In this document: positions 45,801 through 57,800 of the stretch, piece after piece
Layout: every line of letters begins with the position of its first letter
Position numbering within the stretch: position 1 is the first letter of the stretch
Assembly (NCBI GenBank): GCA_047967505.1
Contig: CM106541.1
Strand: one strand, 5' to 3'
DNA: 64,000 nucleotides
Origin: Dipteris shenzhenensis
Lineage: Eukaryota; Polypodiophyta; Polypodiopsida; Gleicheniales
The notes under the pieces: model-generated
Databases searched by the model: none
Seen by the model: only the letters and a program-made list of their open reading frames with translations
What the model was told of the DNA's origin: nothing
Program-made: the position numbers and the translations under genes

Positions 45801-48800
45801 CATCAACTCTTTGCCAAGATGAGCAAGTGTACTTTCATGGCTAGTGAGGTGGAGTATTTGGGTCATATTCTGGGCAGCAAGGGGATAAAGGTGGACCCTA
45901 ATAAAGTGAGATGCATCGTGGAGTGGCCTCAGCCAGCCAATGTGATTCAGCTCAGAGGATTTCTTGGTCTTGCTTCATTCTATAGAAGGTTTATAAAGCA
46001 TTTTGCCAAGATAGCTGCACCTCTTACAGACTTGCTAAAGAAGGATTCTTTTAGATGGACTCTTGAGGCAGAAAAGAGTTTTCAGCACTTGAAGCTTGCC
46101 CTATCTTTAGCTCCTATGTTGGTATGCCCAGACTTCTCTCTTCCTTTCACCATTGAAGCTGATGCTAGTGGGAGATGAATTGGTGCTGTCCTAAAGCAGC
46201 CAAATGGAGTAATTGCTTGTGAGAGCAGGAAATTGGATGACAAGGAGTTATCCTACCACATTTATGAGCAAGAGATGCTGGCTATACTCCATGCTATAGA
46301 AAAGTGGCACCACTATGTTTATGGGTAGCTTATAGGCTGAATTTTCCACGAGAAAAATTTTCCCTTTATACCACAGCAAACCATTGTGTAGCTTGTAGTT
46401 GGGATGGTTCTCACAAGAGGGGTTTTGTAGGTCCTGAAATATGAGTGCGGCTTCATTATCTGAAAGATATTCCTCTTGTATACCATGGATCCATTCTTTA
46501 TAAACCTCTGAATTGGAACTCAAAGTACATGCCCACATTCTTGAAAGTGAATCAGCCACAATATTCTCCTTCCCTGCCTTATATTCAATCTCAAAATCAT
46601 AACTTTGAACTTTGGAAAGCCATCTCTTTTGCTTTGGGGAAAGACTAGCTTGGGACAGGAAATATTTGAGGGTCCTATGGTCTGTCCTTACCTTGAAATG
46701 ACTCTGGTTTTACAGGAGATGCACTCTTCTCCAATGGCAGGGCACATAGGGCTGTACAAAACATATGACAAAGTTAGGCAGAGTTTCATATGGAAGGAGC
46801 TATGGAGAGATGTTTACAGATTTGTCCAATGTTGCAAGCCATGCCAACAAAACAGGGACTTAAATCTCAGACCAGCAGGACTATTGCAGCCCCTACCCAT
46901 TCCTGAGGGTAAATGGTCCCACATTACTATGGACTTCATGACAGGCTTACCTGTCACAGCAAAGGGATGGAATAGTATATTTGTGGTGGTGGACAGACTA
47001 AGCAAGCACACTTCATTCCCACTAAGACACAATATTCAGCATCTATGGCGGCTGCTCGGTTTATGGTGAAAGTGTTTAAATTACATGGCATGCCACAAGA
47101 GATAGTAAGTGATCGTGATGCCAAATTTATGGGACAGTTTTGGCAACAATTATTCACAGCTATGGGTACTCATCTTTCTCCTAGCACAGCCTACCATCCC
47201 CAAACTGATGGACAAACAGATAGTTGATAGGTGGCTAGAAGAGTATCTCAGGCATTACTGTTTTGATGCTCAGTCCACATGGGACAAATGACTGCATCTG
47301 GCTGAATCCTGCTATAACAGCACCAAACATTCTTCTATTGGGATGAGCCCTTTTGAGGCTTTGTATGGCTATAAGGTACATATTCCATCTACCGTTTTTG
47401 ATGAGGCTATGACCAATCAACAAGCTATTGATGATTGGACCCATATGGCAGCTATTCTCTAGTTGTGTAAGGAGGACATGGTCAAAGCTCAAGCTCGAAT
47501 AAAGGAGTATGCAGATGAGCATCGTAGGAGGATATTCTTTGGAGAAGGAGATCATGTTTTCCTCAGGCTTCCTAAGACTAGGCATGCTTCATTAAAGGGA
47601 AATACCAATAGTAAGTTGGCTCATCGTTATTATGGTCCTTATAGGGCACTACAAAAGATTGGGAATGTAGCCTACAGATTGCAGCTTCCTCCTTCAGCAA
47701 GAATTCACAATGTTTTTCATGTGTCTCTCTTGAAGAAATATTCGGGTCCCTTAGACCAGGTTATAGAGGAGCTTCCACCGATTGATGAGGAAGGACGAAC
47801 ACAGTATATACCTGAGAGAATCATTGGATTCAGGGACAAAGTTCTCAGGAATAGATCCTATACTGAGTACTTCATTAAATGGCAAGGATTACCAGATGAG
47901 GAGTCATCTTGGCAGCCAGCTTCTATTTATCTACTGTTATCCCTGCTAATATTTCTGCTTACTTAGGCTGTGAAACTAGAGTAAACCAGCAGGCACTAGG
48001 CTAGCTTCTCTACAACACATTTGGCACAAGTTCACTCTTATGGTCAACGTTCTGCCTAGGAGGCAGACTCAAGGGAACTTCCTTTGCCATTTTAACCATA
48101 GGTCCATGAAGATCTCCTTGAAGAGCCAACAGCTTTCCATTATATTGAAAGTGAATTACATGGATCTTAGTGAAGAACCACTGCATCTCGAGCAACATGT
48201 CTACCATATTTAATCTCATAACATGAAAGGACATCTCCTTGGAGTTGTTTTGGGTCTCCACATTAAGACTTGGGACCATCTCCTCCCAGGATTTTTAGGC
48301 ACCATGTGCAGATTGACTATGTAATAGTGGCTACTAGGAACCACAAGGATGTTGAGCTCTGCACAAGAGAACCATCAATAACATTATTATTATTATTATT
48401 TTTTTCCCGAAAAAACAGTGCTAATTATATTACTTCGAGAACAAGATACAAGAGGTCAGCTTATAGCTGACGGGCTGCGTTCACAAATCGGACGCAGCCC
48501 TAAAAGGTAGCAAAATAAACCATCCTCTCACGGAGGGATAAGACGAGTATGAATGAACAGCCATCGGGGTGGTGAGTAATGCCACCGAAGGCCCTGCGTA
48601 GTCTGCGCGAAGAAGAGGCCATGTGTGTCCCAAGCCCGGAGGAAGCGTCTCCGCTTCTCCTGACCGGCCCGGGAGTCTCCCTGAATCTGGTCCCATTGGC
48701 CTCTGAGAGTATGAATAATCTCACTCCAAATCTCCGCCATGATCTGGGCAGTCGATAAGGAGGTGCCACCTAGGATCTGCGCGCAGCGCGAAGTCCAGAT

Positions 48801-51800
48801 GTGCCACCCTGTGATGCTGCTAATAATCTCCCAGACTGGCTGCCTCTCCCGGACTCCTGTATCAACCTCTGCTAGGTGCTGTGGGAGACCCTCGAGCGGT
48901 CCCCACGTCCCCTGTGTAATAAGGAAAGTGGGGTCCTGCTGGCATGCCTCGAATAAGTGATGAAGACCAGGTGCGGTGCTGCACCAACAGAACGCGCCCC
49001 AAGTGATCAATCCTAGCTCTGGTGCTGCGCGAGTAAGAATCCCAAAAGTCCACCTCCACACTTCCTGGGCGCGAGTGCAGCTCCACAGGTAGTGTTTTGG
49101 TGTCTCCTCATCCGCATGGCAAATCTGGCAGCAACCGTCCTGGCCTATCTGCCTCAACCAGCTCCCCACTGGAAGACCTTTGTGGGCAAGAAGCCACAGG
49201 AAGTATGAGATCTTGTGCGGTCGCCAGCTCTCCCACAAGGCCTTCCAGAATGCCTGCAAAAAGAACCTGGAAATACCCTGTGCGTACCAGCTGGGTCGCT
49301 GGGTGGGGGGGCGGCTCTGCATCCTCCCGAGAACTCTCTTGCCCAGAGTCGTACTGTAGGCGAAGAAGGAGGTCGGTCCCTGTCCTGTCATAATCTCTGG
49401 CCCCATCAATAACATTATGAGTACTGTTTTCATCTAATGAGCATGAAGTGAATTCCTATTAATTCGACCCAGCATGCGGATCAAATCATGGGGTCCAAAC
49501 ACATTAACATTAAAATGCAATGCTCACAACTAGTATCAGAAGAGAATTATCTGGAGTCGCACTATCTACCAAGTGGATAGTTGCTTTGCCCTTATGCTTG
49601 CTGCGTTTGAAACTAAGTCTGATTGAGGTGAGATACTGAGTACATTCATTTTTGCCTTCGAATTCAAGTAGAGTTTTCAAAAGTGAGTGGTATCACACAT
49701 TCTTCCTCAAATTGCTGAAGTCTTTCCGACTTGAATATGAGATTCCCTTGATATCCAAGGAAGGTAGCTTTGAGGAGATCTGCAACAACTTTGACAGGAT
49801 TCTCCTCACTTCGGTGAACTCACTACCATAATAAGGCATCACCTTCAAGTTCAAGATTGTAATGATAATTTATGTTGCTCTCTTATTTCTCAAGTACATA
49901 AATATACCTCAAAATGCCTTGTCCAATCTATAAGTTTATCTGGCTCTCTTCATTTGTCATATTTTGTCAATCCTCTTGCTTCTCTCAAACCTAGAATTGT
50001 CACGAGCTGGCTGCTCGGTCTCAAGCTCCATAAGATGACTTATTTTGTGGATATACATGCATTTGCAATGCTTCTGGAACATCGTCAAAAAAAAAAGGAA
50101 AGAAGAAGATGAAGAAGAAATAAAAGAAGAGCCAGATGATTCCATGTTAAACCAAACTAACCGAAGAGTATTATTTTTTTGTAGAGATTGTGAAAGGGTT
50201 TGTGGGTAGCTATGAACATTCTCACCAAGGTTAGTGCTAGCCTTTGTCACGACTGAGTCTACCCTTCACCTCCAGATTGCCGACAGAAACTCAGTACAAA
50301 CACCTTTGTATAAATGGATGGGTGTTTGTATAAATGGATGCTCAAGTATGTGTGGGTGTGTGGGATTTGTATGTGTAAGAGCATATGTTTATACTATGGT
50401 CTACACCCACCCAGTGTTGGGCATTTGATGACGTCAGTGGGGATGTCATAGTAGCTAGTGCCTGCTATGCATGATGGAGTTTATGGTTTCCACCTTATGA
50501 GTGACTATCATGAGGTGGAAACTACTCTATGTTGCGTTTTTAGAGGACGAGTTTGGGCATGTTCCTGGATTCATCTAGATATAAGGTTTTGTAAAAGACA
50601 TTAATAAAGGTTATAGAGTCTATGGGCTTAAATGGCAATGTAATATTGTGTTAAAGGATTTTGCAATAGGGAAGTTACATTATCATTTAAGGGATTTGTA
50701 GTAGGGAATTTAAGAACTATGAGACGTCCTGAGGTCTAGGGGTCGTATTAGTTATTGGCCATAGGCTTTGGAGTTATTTCATTTGTATAGTAGCACCTGA
50801 CAGCGTAATACCTTATGTGAGTAGTACTTCTCACATCAGGGTTGAGCTTTTGTAACACTAGTCTGGTAGCAAAACAAGACATAAAAGTGTCCTTTTGATG
50901 TTTTGGAAAAAAATCCACAACTTGATCTAGATATATTTTTTGAGGATCACCTCTCTTGAGTTTAAGGTAGGCTTATAAGACTATTTTTTAAAAATATAAG
51001 GAACATTAAAAAGCATCACACAAGATTACAAAGTGCCCACAAAAGTATAGTGACGTAGTATTTTGTCCAAGGAGGATTTAAAATAGGTTTCACAGCACAT
51101 CTTGCTTTATATTTTCAAAGTATCCATAAGTGTCTACTTGTAATAATTTTTTGTTGTTATCACTTGTCCATGGCTATATCCACTATATAAGTATAATTAA
51201 GGTTCCTAAGATATTATTAATCCTTGTATCTTGAAATTAGCATAAATTGCAGTGTAACCAACAATCAAAATAAGGTTTGAATTTGATGTTGTAAATCATA
51301 TTAGGTCCCCTAAAAACTCATTCTACTCCATAATATCAGTTTGGAACTTATTATACATGTCAAGTAATGTGCAAAAGATTAAATTTGCCTAGCTATCAAC
51401 ATTTAAAAAATTTAATATTGAGTCCATAAATCATTGTAAGTATGACTAAATAACTTTAAAAGCAAGCTAAACATATGTGTTATAGTTATTATTAGACTAG
51501 AGACTTAAAAACTATGAAAAAACTTTTTCTAATGAAAGAGTATGGCCATTTAATCTAAAAGTTTAGAAAACATCTTGAAATTTCGGTGACAGCATTGACC
51601 TTAAAACTTTAGGTAAAACTTAAATTCATAGATGTGTGTTCAAATGCATGCAGCATAATAATTCCAAGTTTTTCTCAGCACATTGCTATTATGATCAATA
51701 ATAAAAAATCCACAATGCCTCATCAATGTTTTATAATAATTCTAGGAAGTGACCTAGTTAACAAGAGATAAAAGTGTCCTAGGACATTTTTCTATTCTTC

Positions 51801-54800
51801 TACCCAACTAGTTTTCAAGGATTTCCACTAGGGCTTTGCGAGATCTATCCCTTTTTTCAATGGAGCAGTTGTACAATAGACTGCAATATAGGTGGCCTAC
51901 AGGTAGTAGGACAGAAGCAGTTTGCACAGCATCAGGCACTCCAGCAGAGTTAGCCACCGGTTTTATGGATATGACAGGTTGGCTGAGCTGGCGGTTGGCC
52001 AGCTCAACAGCTTGTCCAGCTTAACATTCTGCTAACCAGGTCCATCCTCTATAGGCTGATTATAGACTAGGGGAGGGGGACGGGCACCAATGGGCCAAAA
52101 GTTCCATTCATTCCAGTTGCAGTTCAGCAATGAAGTCTAACCTACAATAGCCATCAGTGAGCAGCAATTAAGGCCATCAGCATGAAGCTCAAGACAATAA
52201 TTTTGAAGCGTCAACTATCTGGGGGCCTTCCTAATTAACCAACAAGGTTCCAACAAGGAAGAACAAATTTTCTCTGTGTATGGTGGGGATTGCAACACTA
52301 TTATGTGGTATATGTTAAAAGTTTGATGCTTCTTTCTAGTTGACATGCCATCTGTAATGTAATGTCTGATGTATGTTTGTATTTGCAGCCTGGGCCCAGG
52401 GACAATACTGTCCAGTGTTTTATAAAGCGGGACAGGACTTCTGCAACCTATTATCTATATCTTGGGCTAAATGCAAGTAAGCTTTCCTTTTGGCCTACAA
52501 CCTCCATCTCTTATGTTCCTCTGCTGAAATGCCAATGGTTTATATTTTGTCTTTGAGCAGTTCTTCGGCTTATAGTGTAATAGAATCTTGATGTTGGAAA
52601 GGTCACCTCCCCATCTGTAAGCCCCCATATGAGGAGAGCATGGGGGAGGGAGACCTAGGGCAGTACCCAACAGAAACAGAGAGAAAAGGGCTGCCACATA
52701 GACAGCATCATGGCTGTCATGTGGGCAGCACATCTAGATCTGTTATGTGCAGGACAGAGGGCCAGAAAAGTGCGGAAGTATGGCTGGGACAGATTGGGAT
52801 GGATCTAGACAGGAGGCGCACTGTCTGCAGTAAGTTTTGGGGGGGACTGGACCCTGTATTTATAGGGCATCTGCCCTTGAAAGATGGGCCAAGGGCCCTT
52901 GTAATGAGTGCCCCAAAAGGGCAGCCCACAGTCCCATAAATGGGGAACTGTGGGGTCGGTTTTCTGTACAGACTGAGTCGGTTTCTGTAACAGACTGAGT
53001 CGGTTTTTTTGGCCAGGCCTTGGGGCCTATATAAAGAGGCCATTTAGCCTCATTTCAGCATCATCTGGAGCAGCAATTCCATCAGCAGAAGGAGCAGCAG
53101 CAGGGCTTTCTTTGGGCCTACAGTCAGGAGGAGAAAGAAGTGCCTTGTGCTGCAGACTTAGCTTGCAGGAAGCTGCCCACCTAGACTGGTTTCCAGACAG
53201 CAAGGTGGAGAAGATCATTCTAGACGGAAAGTCTACTCACGCTCGAGGTGGAGCACGCGGACTCTAGTCTAGAGATAGCCAGCAGATAGGAGGAGGACTT
53301 TTGTGGTAAGATCAGAGGACCACACCATTGGTGGGACTCTGGATCTGTCTCTTTTGTATTGTGTCCATAGTTGTGGACGGAAATATATTATTTGGTGGTC
53401 TTCTATCTGATTGGTTCATTGTCTATTGATGAGTCTGCACACCTATTGTATGCACATAAGTAAAGAAGTTTGTGATTCCTTACCCACACTGCACACTGTG
53501 TGAGCTCCTGGGCATTATTTCTGCTGCGTGTACCCTCTGTTGGGTATTTTCTAACATGGTATCAGAGCCCAAGTAGGAGGCTCACAGGTGTGGGAGCCTG
53601 AAGGCAGGGACCTTGCTGAAGGACGACCCTGATTCAGAAGCTCTAGGGAATCGACTTCCACGACTGGAGGATTGTGCCCTTGCGAGAAGGAGGGTGACTC
53701 AGGTTCAGTCAGGTGCGTTCAGAGTTCTGGGTTACTGCATTTGAGTTTGGTTGATTTTGCTGTGTGGTATATACAGCAGAGATGTCGACAGCCTCTTCAG
53801 CCCCTGCTATCCCTTCCTCCTCCTCCAGTTTTCTCTCTTTCACTATCCCTAACTTTGGAGAGTCCGGGAACCTGGACGGGACCAATTACCCGATCTGGAA
53901 AGTGAAGATCCGGAGTCATTTAGTGGCTCGGAAGTTGTGGAAGCTGACCACAGGAGAGGAGTCGAAGCCGGCAGACATGGTGGACAGTAAAGGGAAGGTA
54001 CTCATGGCAGTAGACAGAGAGGAGCTTGAAGCTTGGGAAGAAAGAGATGCCCATGCCCTGGCAATAATCATAGGGACTACGGCGGACTCTGTTCTTCCGC
54101 ATATCCAGCTGGCCGAGACGTCAGTAGAGGCGTGGGCCACCCTGAAGGATCTGTACGAGACAAATAATACCTCCCGGATCGTGCTTCTTCAGCATCAACT
54201 CTACAATCTTGATATGGAAGAAGGCGATACGGTGCATGATCATCTGACGAAGGTCAAGGTGGTACGGGATCAGTTAGCAGCGATTGGTCAGAAGACAGAC
54301 TCATGCCATCTGGCCTTGATGGTACTGAGGAGATTGCCTCGGAGTTTCAAGAGCTTTGTTACAGCTGTGACAGCAGGACAGAGGACCAAACCTTTGACAT
54401 TTGAGGAGTTGTGTCCCTTACTGCTACAGGAGGAAGCTCGGGAGAAGCTCTACAACGGGGACAAAGACGACAAGGCGATGTTGGTGAAGGATTCCGCAGG
54501 TAAGGGAAAGGGCAAGCCTAACAGTGGCAAGTCCAATAAAGATGATTCTGATGACGAGGGGACTTCGAAGAGGAAGCACAAGAAGAAGTGTTTCTATTGT
54601 GATACGCCCGGACATTTTGCAAAGGACTGCAGAAAGAAAAAGGCGGATCTGAAAAACAAACAGGAGTCTGACCCAGATTCAGAGGGAAAGGCCAAAGCTA
54701 ATGTGGTAATCGAAGAATTGTTCCTGGTGACATCACCGAGTGTTACCGAGGTCAGGTATGTTGATCCCGAAATCACAGTAAGGATGTCTGACATAGAGAG

Positions 54801-57800
54801 TTGGGTCGACGAGGAGTTAGATGCCTTTGTGAAGGTGAAGGACAGTATGGAGCGCTTGGTACCTTCCAGGTGTGTAGCTGTTGACACTGACACGAGGGTG
54901 GATTCCATGGAAAGCCCTGGGGTCTCATGGTCAGATGGATGCTGGACTTCAGAAGGGGACAGTACAGGATTACACAGGATCTTGGCGGGTGCCTCATTGA
55001 GGTACAGGGTTTGCTTTCAGAGCGAACATTCATCCAGAACAATAGTCTGGTATGTATTTGATATTCTGCATTTGAGCCTTTCTAGTATGCTGTGGAGAGA
55101 TTCTGCTCTTCATTTGTCTCAGGTGATAAGAAATTGGAAGGAATTGGCCTTCTTCGAAGGCAGAAGGGGAAGTTTTGGTGCTTCTTCAAATCTCGGACGC
55201 AGATTGCTAGAAGGTGGTGGACAAAGAGTACTGAAGCCAGAAGAATACCTGCTTGAGAACTCAGCGAGAGTTCGTGGTCCAGGTTATCTGGATAAATTCA
55301 TTGGTTACAGACCTTGCCAAAGGAAGGACGGGTTGAAACAAACCCTCAGAGCATGGTGCCTGGAAGACTCTAGGTTGTTCACTCATTATGAGGGGGACGA
55401 CTGGAAGATCGTGACGGCTGGGTTGCTCGAGTTCAGAGGCGGGAATGGGACTGAAGGAGGTGGTACCAGGAGGTGCTACCAGAGATGGACCTGTGTACCA
55501 GGATGGTGTGCGGAAGCGGAACCGGACCTGGTGGAGCAGGAGCCACTGGATGCAAAGCTAGGAAAAGATTTCGACACCGAAAGGTTCCAGAGGTCTACGA
55601 CCAGGGAGTTACTGGAGCATCTTCATCGACGTGTTGGCATTGGGCTGAGATGTGTCGGTGAGAGGGGGTGTTGGAAAGGTCACCTCCCCATCTGTACGCC
55701 CCCATATGAGGAGAGCATGGGGGAGGGAGACCTAGGGCAGTACCCAACAGAAACAGAGAGAAAAGGGCTGCCACATAGACAGCATCATGGCTGTCATGTG
55801 GGCAGCACATCTAGATCTGTTATGTGCAGGACAGAGGGCCAGAAAAGTGCGGAAGTATGGCTGGGACAGATTGGGATGGATCTAGACAGGAGGCGCACTG
55901 TCTGCAGTAAGTTTTGGGGGGGACTGGACCCTGTATTTATAGGGCATCTGCCCTTGAAAGATGGGCCAAGGGCCCTTGTAATGAGTGCCCCAAAAGGGCA
56001 GCCCACAGTCCCATAAATGGGGAACTGTGGGGTCGGTTTTCTGTACAGACTGAGTCGGTTTCTGTAACAGACTGAGTCGGTTTTTTTGGCCAGGCCTTGG
56101 GGCCTATATAAAGAGGCCATTTAGCCTCATTTCAGCATCATCTGGAGCAGCAATTCCATCAGCAGAAGGAGCAGCAGCAGGGCTTTCTTTGGGCCTACAG
56201 TCAGGAGGAGAAAGAAGTGCCTTGTGCTGCAGACTTAGCTTGCAGGAAGCTGCCCACCTAGACTGGTTTCCAGACAGCAAGGTGGAGAAGATCATTCTAG
56301 ACGGAAAGTCTACTCACGCTCGAGGTGGAGCACGCGGACTCTAGTCTAGAGATAGCCAGCAGATAGGAGAAGGACTTTTGTGGTAAGATCAGAGGACCAC
56401 ACCATTGGTGGGACTCTGGATCCGTCTCTTTTGTATTGTGTCCATAGTTGTGGACGGAAATATATTATTTGGTGGTTTCTCTATCTGATTGGTTCATTGT
56501 CTATTGATGAGTATGCACACCTATTGTATGCACATAAGTAAAGAAGTTTGTGATTCCACACCCACACTGCACACTGTGTGAGCTCCTGGGCATTATTTCT
56601 GCTGCGTGTACCCTCTGTTGGGTATTTTCTAACACTTGAATCGAGTTTGTTATTGTAAATTTGTGAACCTACATCAACGCTCAATTTGCACTGGTGCTTG
56701 CCTATGTTTTTGTCAAAAGTCATCACTGTGCCATGTGAAAGAGTTTTCTCTCATGCATGCATGGTTTTTGCTGTTTAGCTTTGAAGATTTGGTCTTGTTG
56801 CCGAAAGGTCATTGTATTTTCAAGCTCCACCATGTGTACGATTTTTTGTTCATGCATGCACGGTATTTGTGTTAGTGATCAATGTCCCCAAGCCCCCGAT
56901 TTGAGGGGACAAGAGGCATTAGATCATAGGGGGCTGGGGGGAACTGTTGTGCAGCAGCAGGGCAGCAAGGAGCCTGCTTGGCAGGGCCAGAATGTGCAGG
57001 AGCAGCAGGAGAAATGAACCCCCTGGGAGCCCCTTATATAGGTTGCCCGGGTGGGGGTCGGTTGGGGCCTGCGAAAGGCTGACTGGCAGGTCAGCCGGGC
57101 AGCCAGCCATAAAGGGCTGGCCTCCAGCCCTAGGAGCTGAGTAGGGGGTCGGCCATTTTGTAGGGCTACCTGCCCCTGTAAAAGCCCCTCCTTCCCCCTC
57201 ATTTCACTCATCCAAGCTTGCTGAATCCTTCCACCACAGGCAGCACATCCAGGAGGAGAAGTAGAGAGAGGTCTCAGTCCAGTTTGTCCGAGCCTTGCGG
57301 GATGGTCTTTTGTGCTCACCATTGAGCTAGTTTTTCCCACTAATTGGTGGACTCAAGGGGAGGATCCTGGTGCCCGTAGATGAATATGAACTCAAAGCAT
57401 GGGAGGATAAATATGCCCAAGCCCTTGCCATGATCATAGTGACCACTGCAGTTGCTATTATTTCTCATATCTAGATGGCAGATACGTCAGTGGAGGTGCG
57501 GGCTATTCTGAAGGATTTATGTGAGACCGACAACACATCTCGTATTTTCAATCTTGAGCATCATCTCTACAACATGAACATGAATGAACGAGATACCGTC
57601 CATGACCACTTGACAAAGGTCAAAGAGATAAGAGATCAACTAGCTTCCATTAGTCAGAAGGTGGACTCATGTCAGTTAGTACTGATGACACTTAGCATGC
57701 TACCAAGGAGCTTTAAGAGTTTCGTCTAATCTGTCACAACTGTCATTGTCACATCAAGGAGAATGGACAGGTGGTGGCCCAAGAAGTCGAGGAGAATGGG

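Larger units (their letters stand above)
41538..48014 (+). mobile_element. Ty3/gypsy chromovirus, rearranged
   Basis: The 5' LTR starts TGTAACAAAGG and ends CTCTACA. A matching 86-bp LTR tail closes the element at 48014. Flanks are GCACA (41533-41537) and ACACA (48015-48019), a target duplication with one transition. Domain order is gag, protease, RT, RNase H, integrase, chromodomain. Rearrangements are: a 180-bp tandem duplication in gag, a foreign GC-rich block replacing part of RT, a 378-bp inversion in RNase H, and loss of most of the 3' LTR. It sits inside an older minus-strand gypsy, all within intron 1. Confidence 0.87.
52592..56634 (+). mobile_element. GAG-only LTR retrotransposon (non-autonomous)
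   Basis: 4,043 bp with LTRs of 965 and 966 bp that differ at only about eight sites or small gaps by eye. Target duplication CTTGA lies at 52587-52591 and 56635-56639. A primer site TGGTATCAGAGC is at 53557, and a purine tract GAGAGGGGG abuts the 3' LTR. Inside there is a full copia-type Gag but no protease, integrase, RT or RNase H motif, so it must rely on an autonomous relative. It lies in intron 2, 115 bp after exon 2, in the same direction as the gene. Confidence 0.92.

Noticed and set aside
52717-53218. Minus-strand frames in the GAG-only LTRs (repeated at 55794-56295)
   Set aside because: The same frames occur in both LTR copies only because the LTRs are repeated; no protein family matches.
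53764-56016. 750-codon open frame as a host zinc-knuckle gene
   Set aside because: It lies between two nearly identical LTRs with a target duplication, starts after a primer-binding site, and its N-terminal part is a copia Gag.
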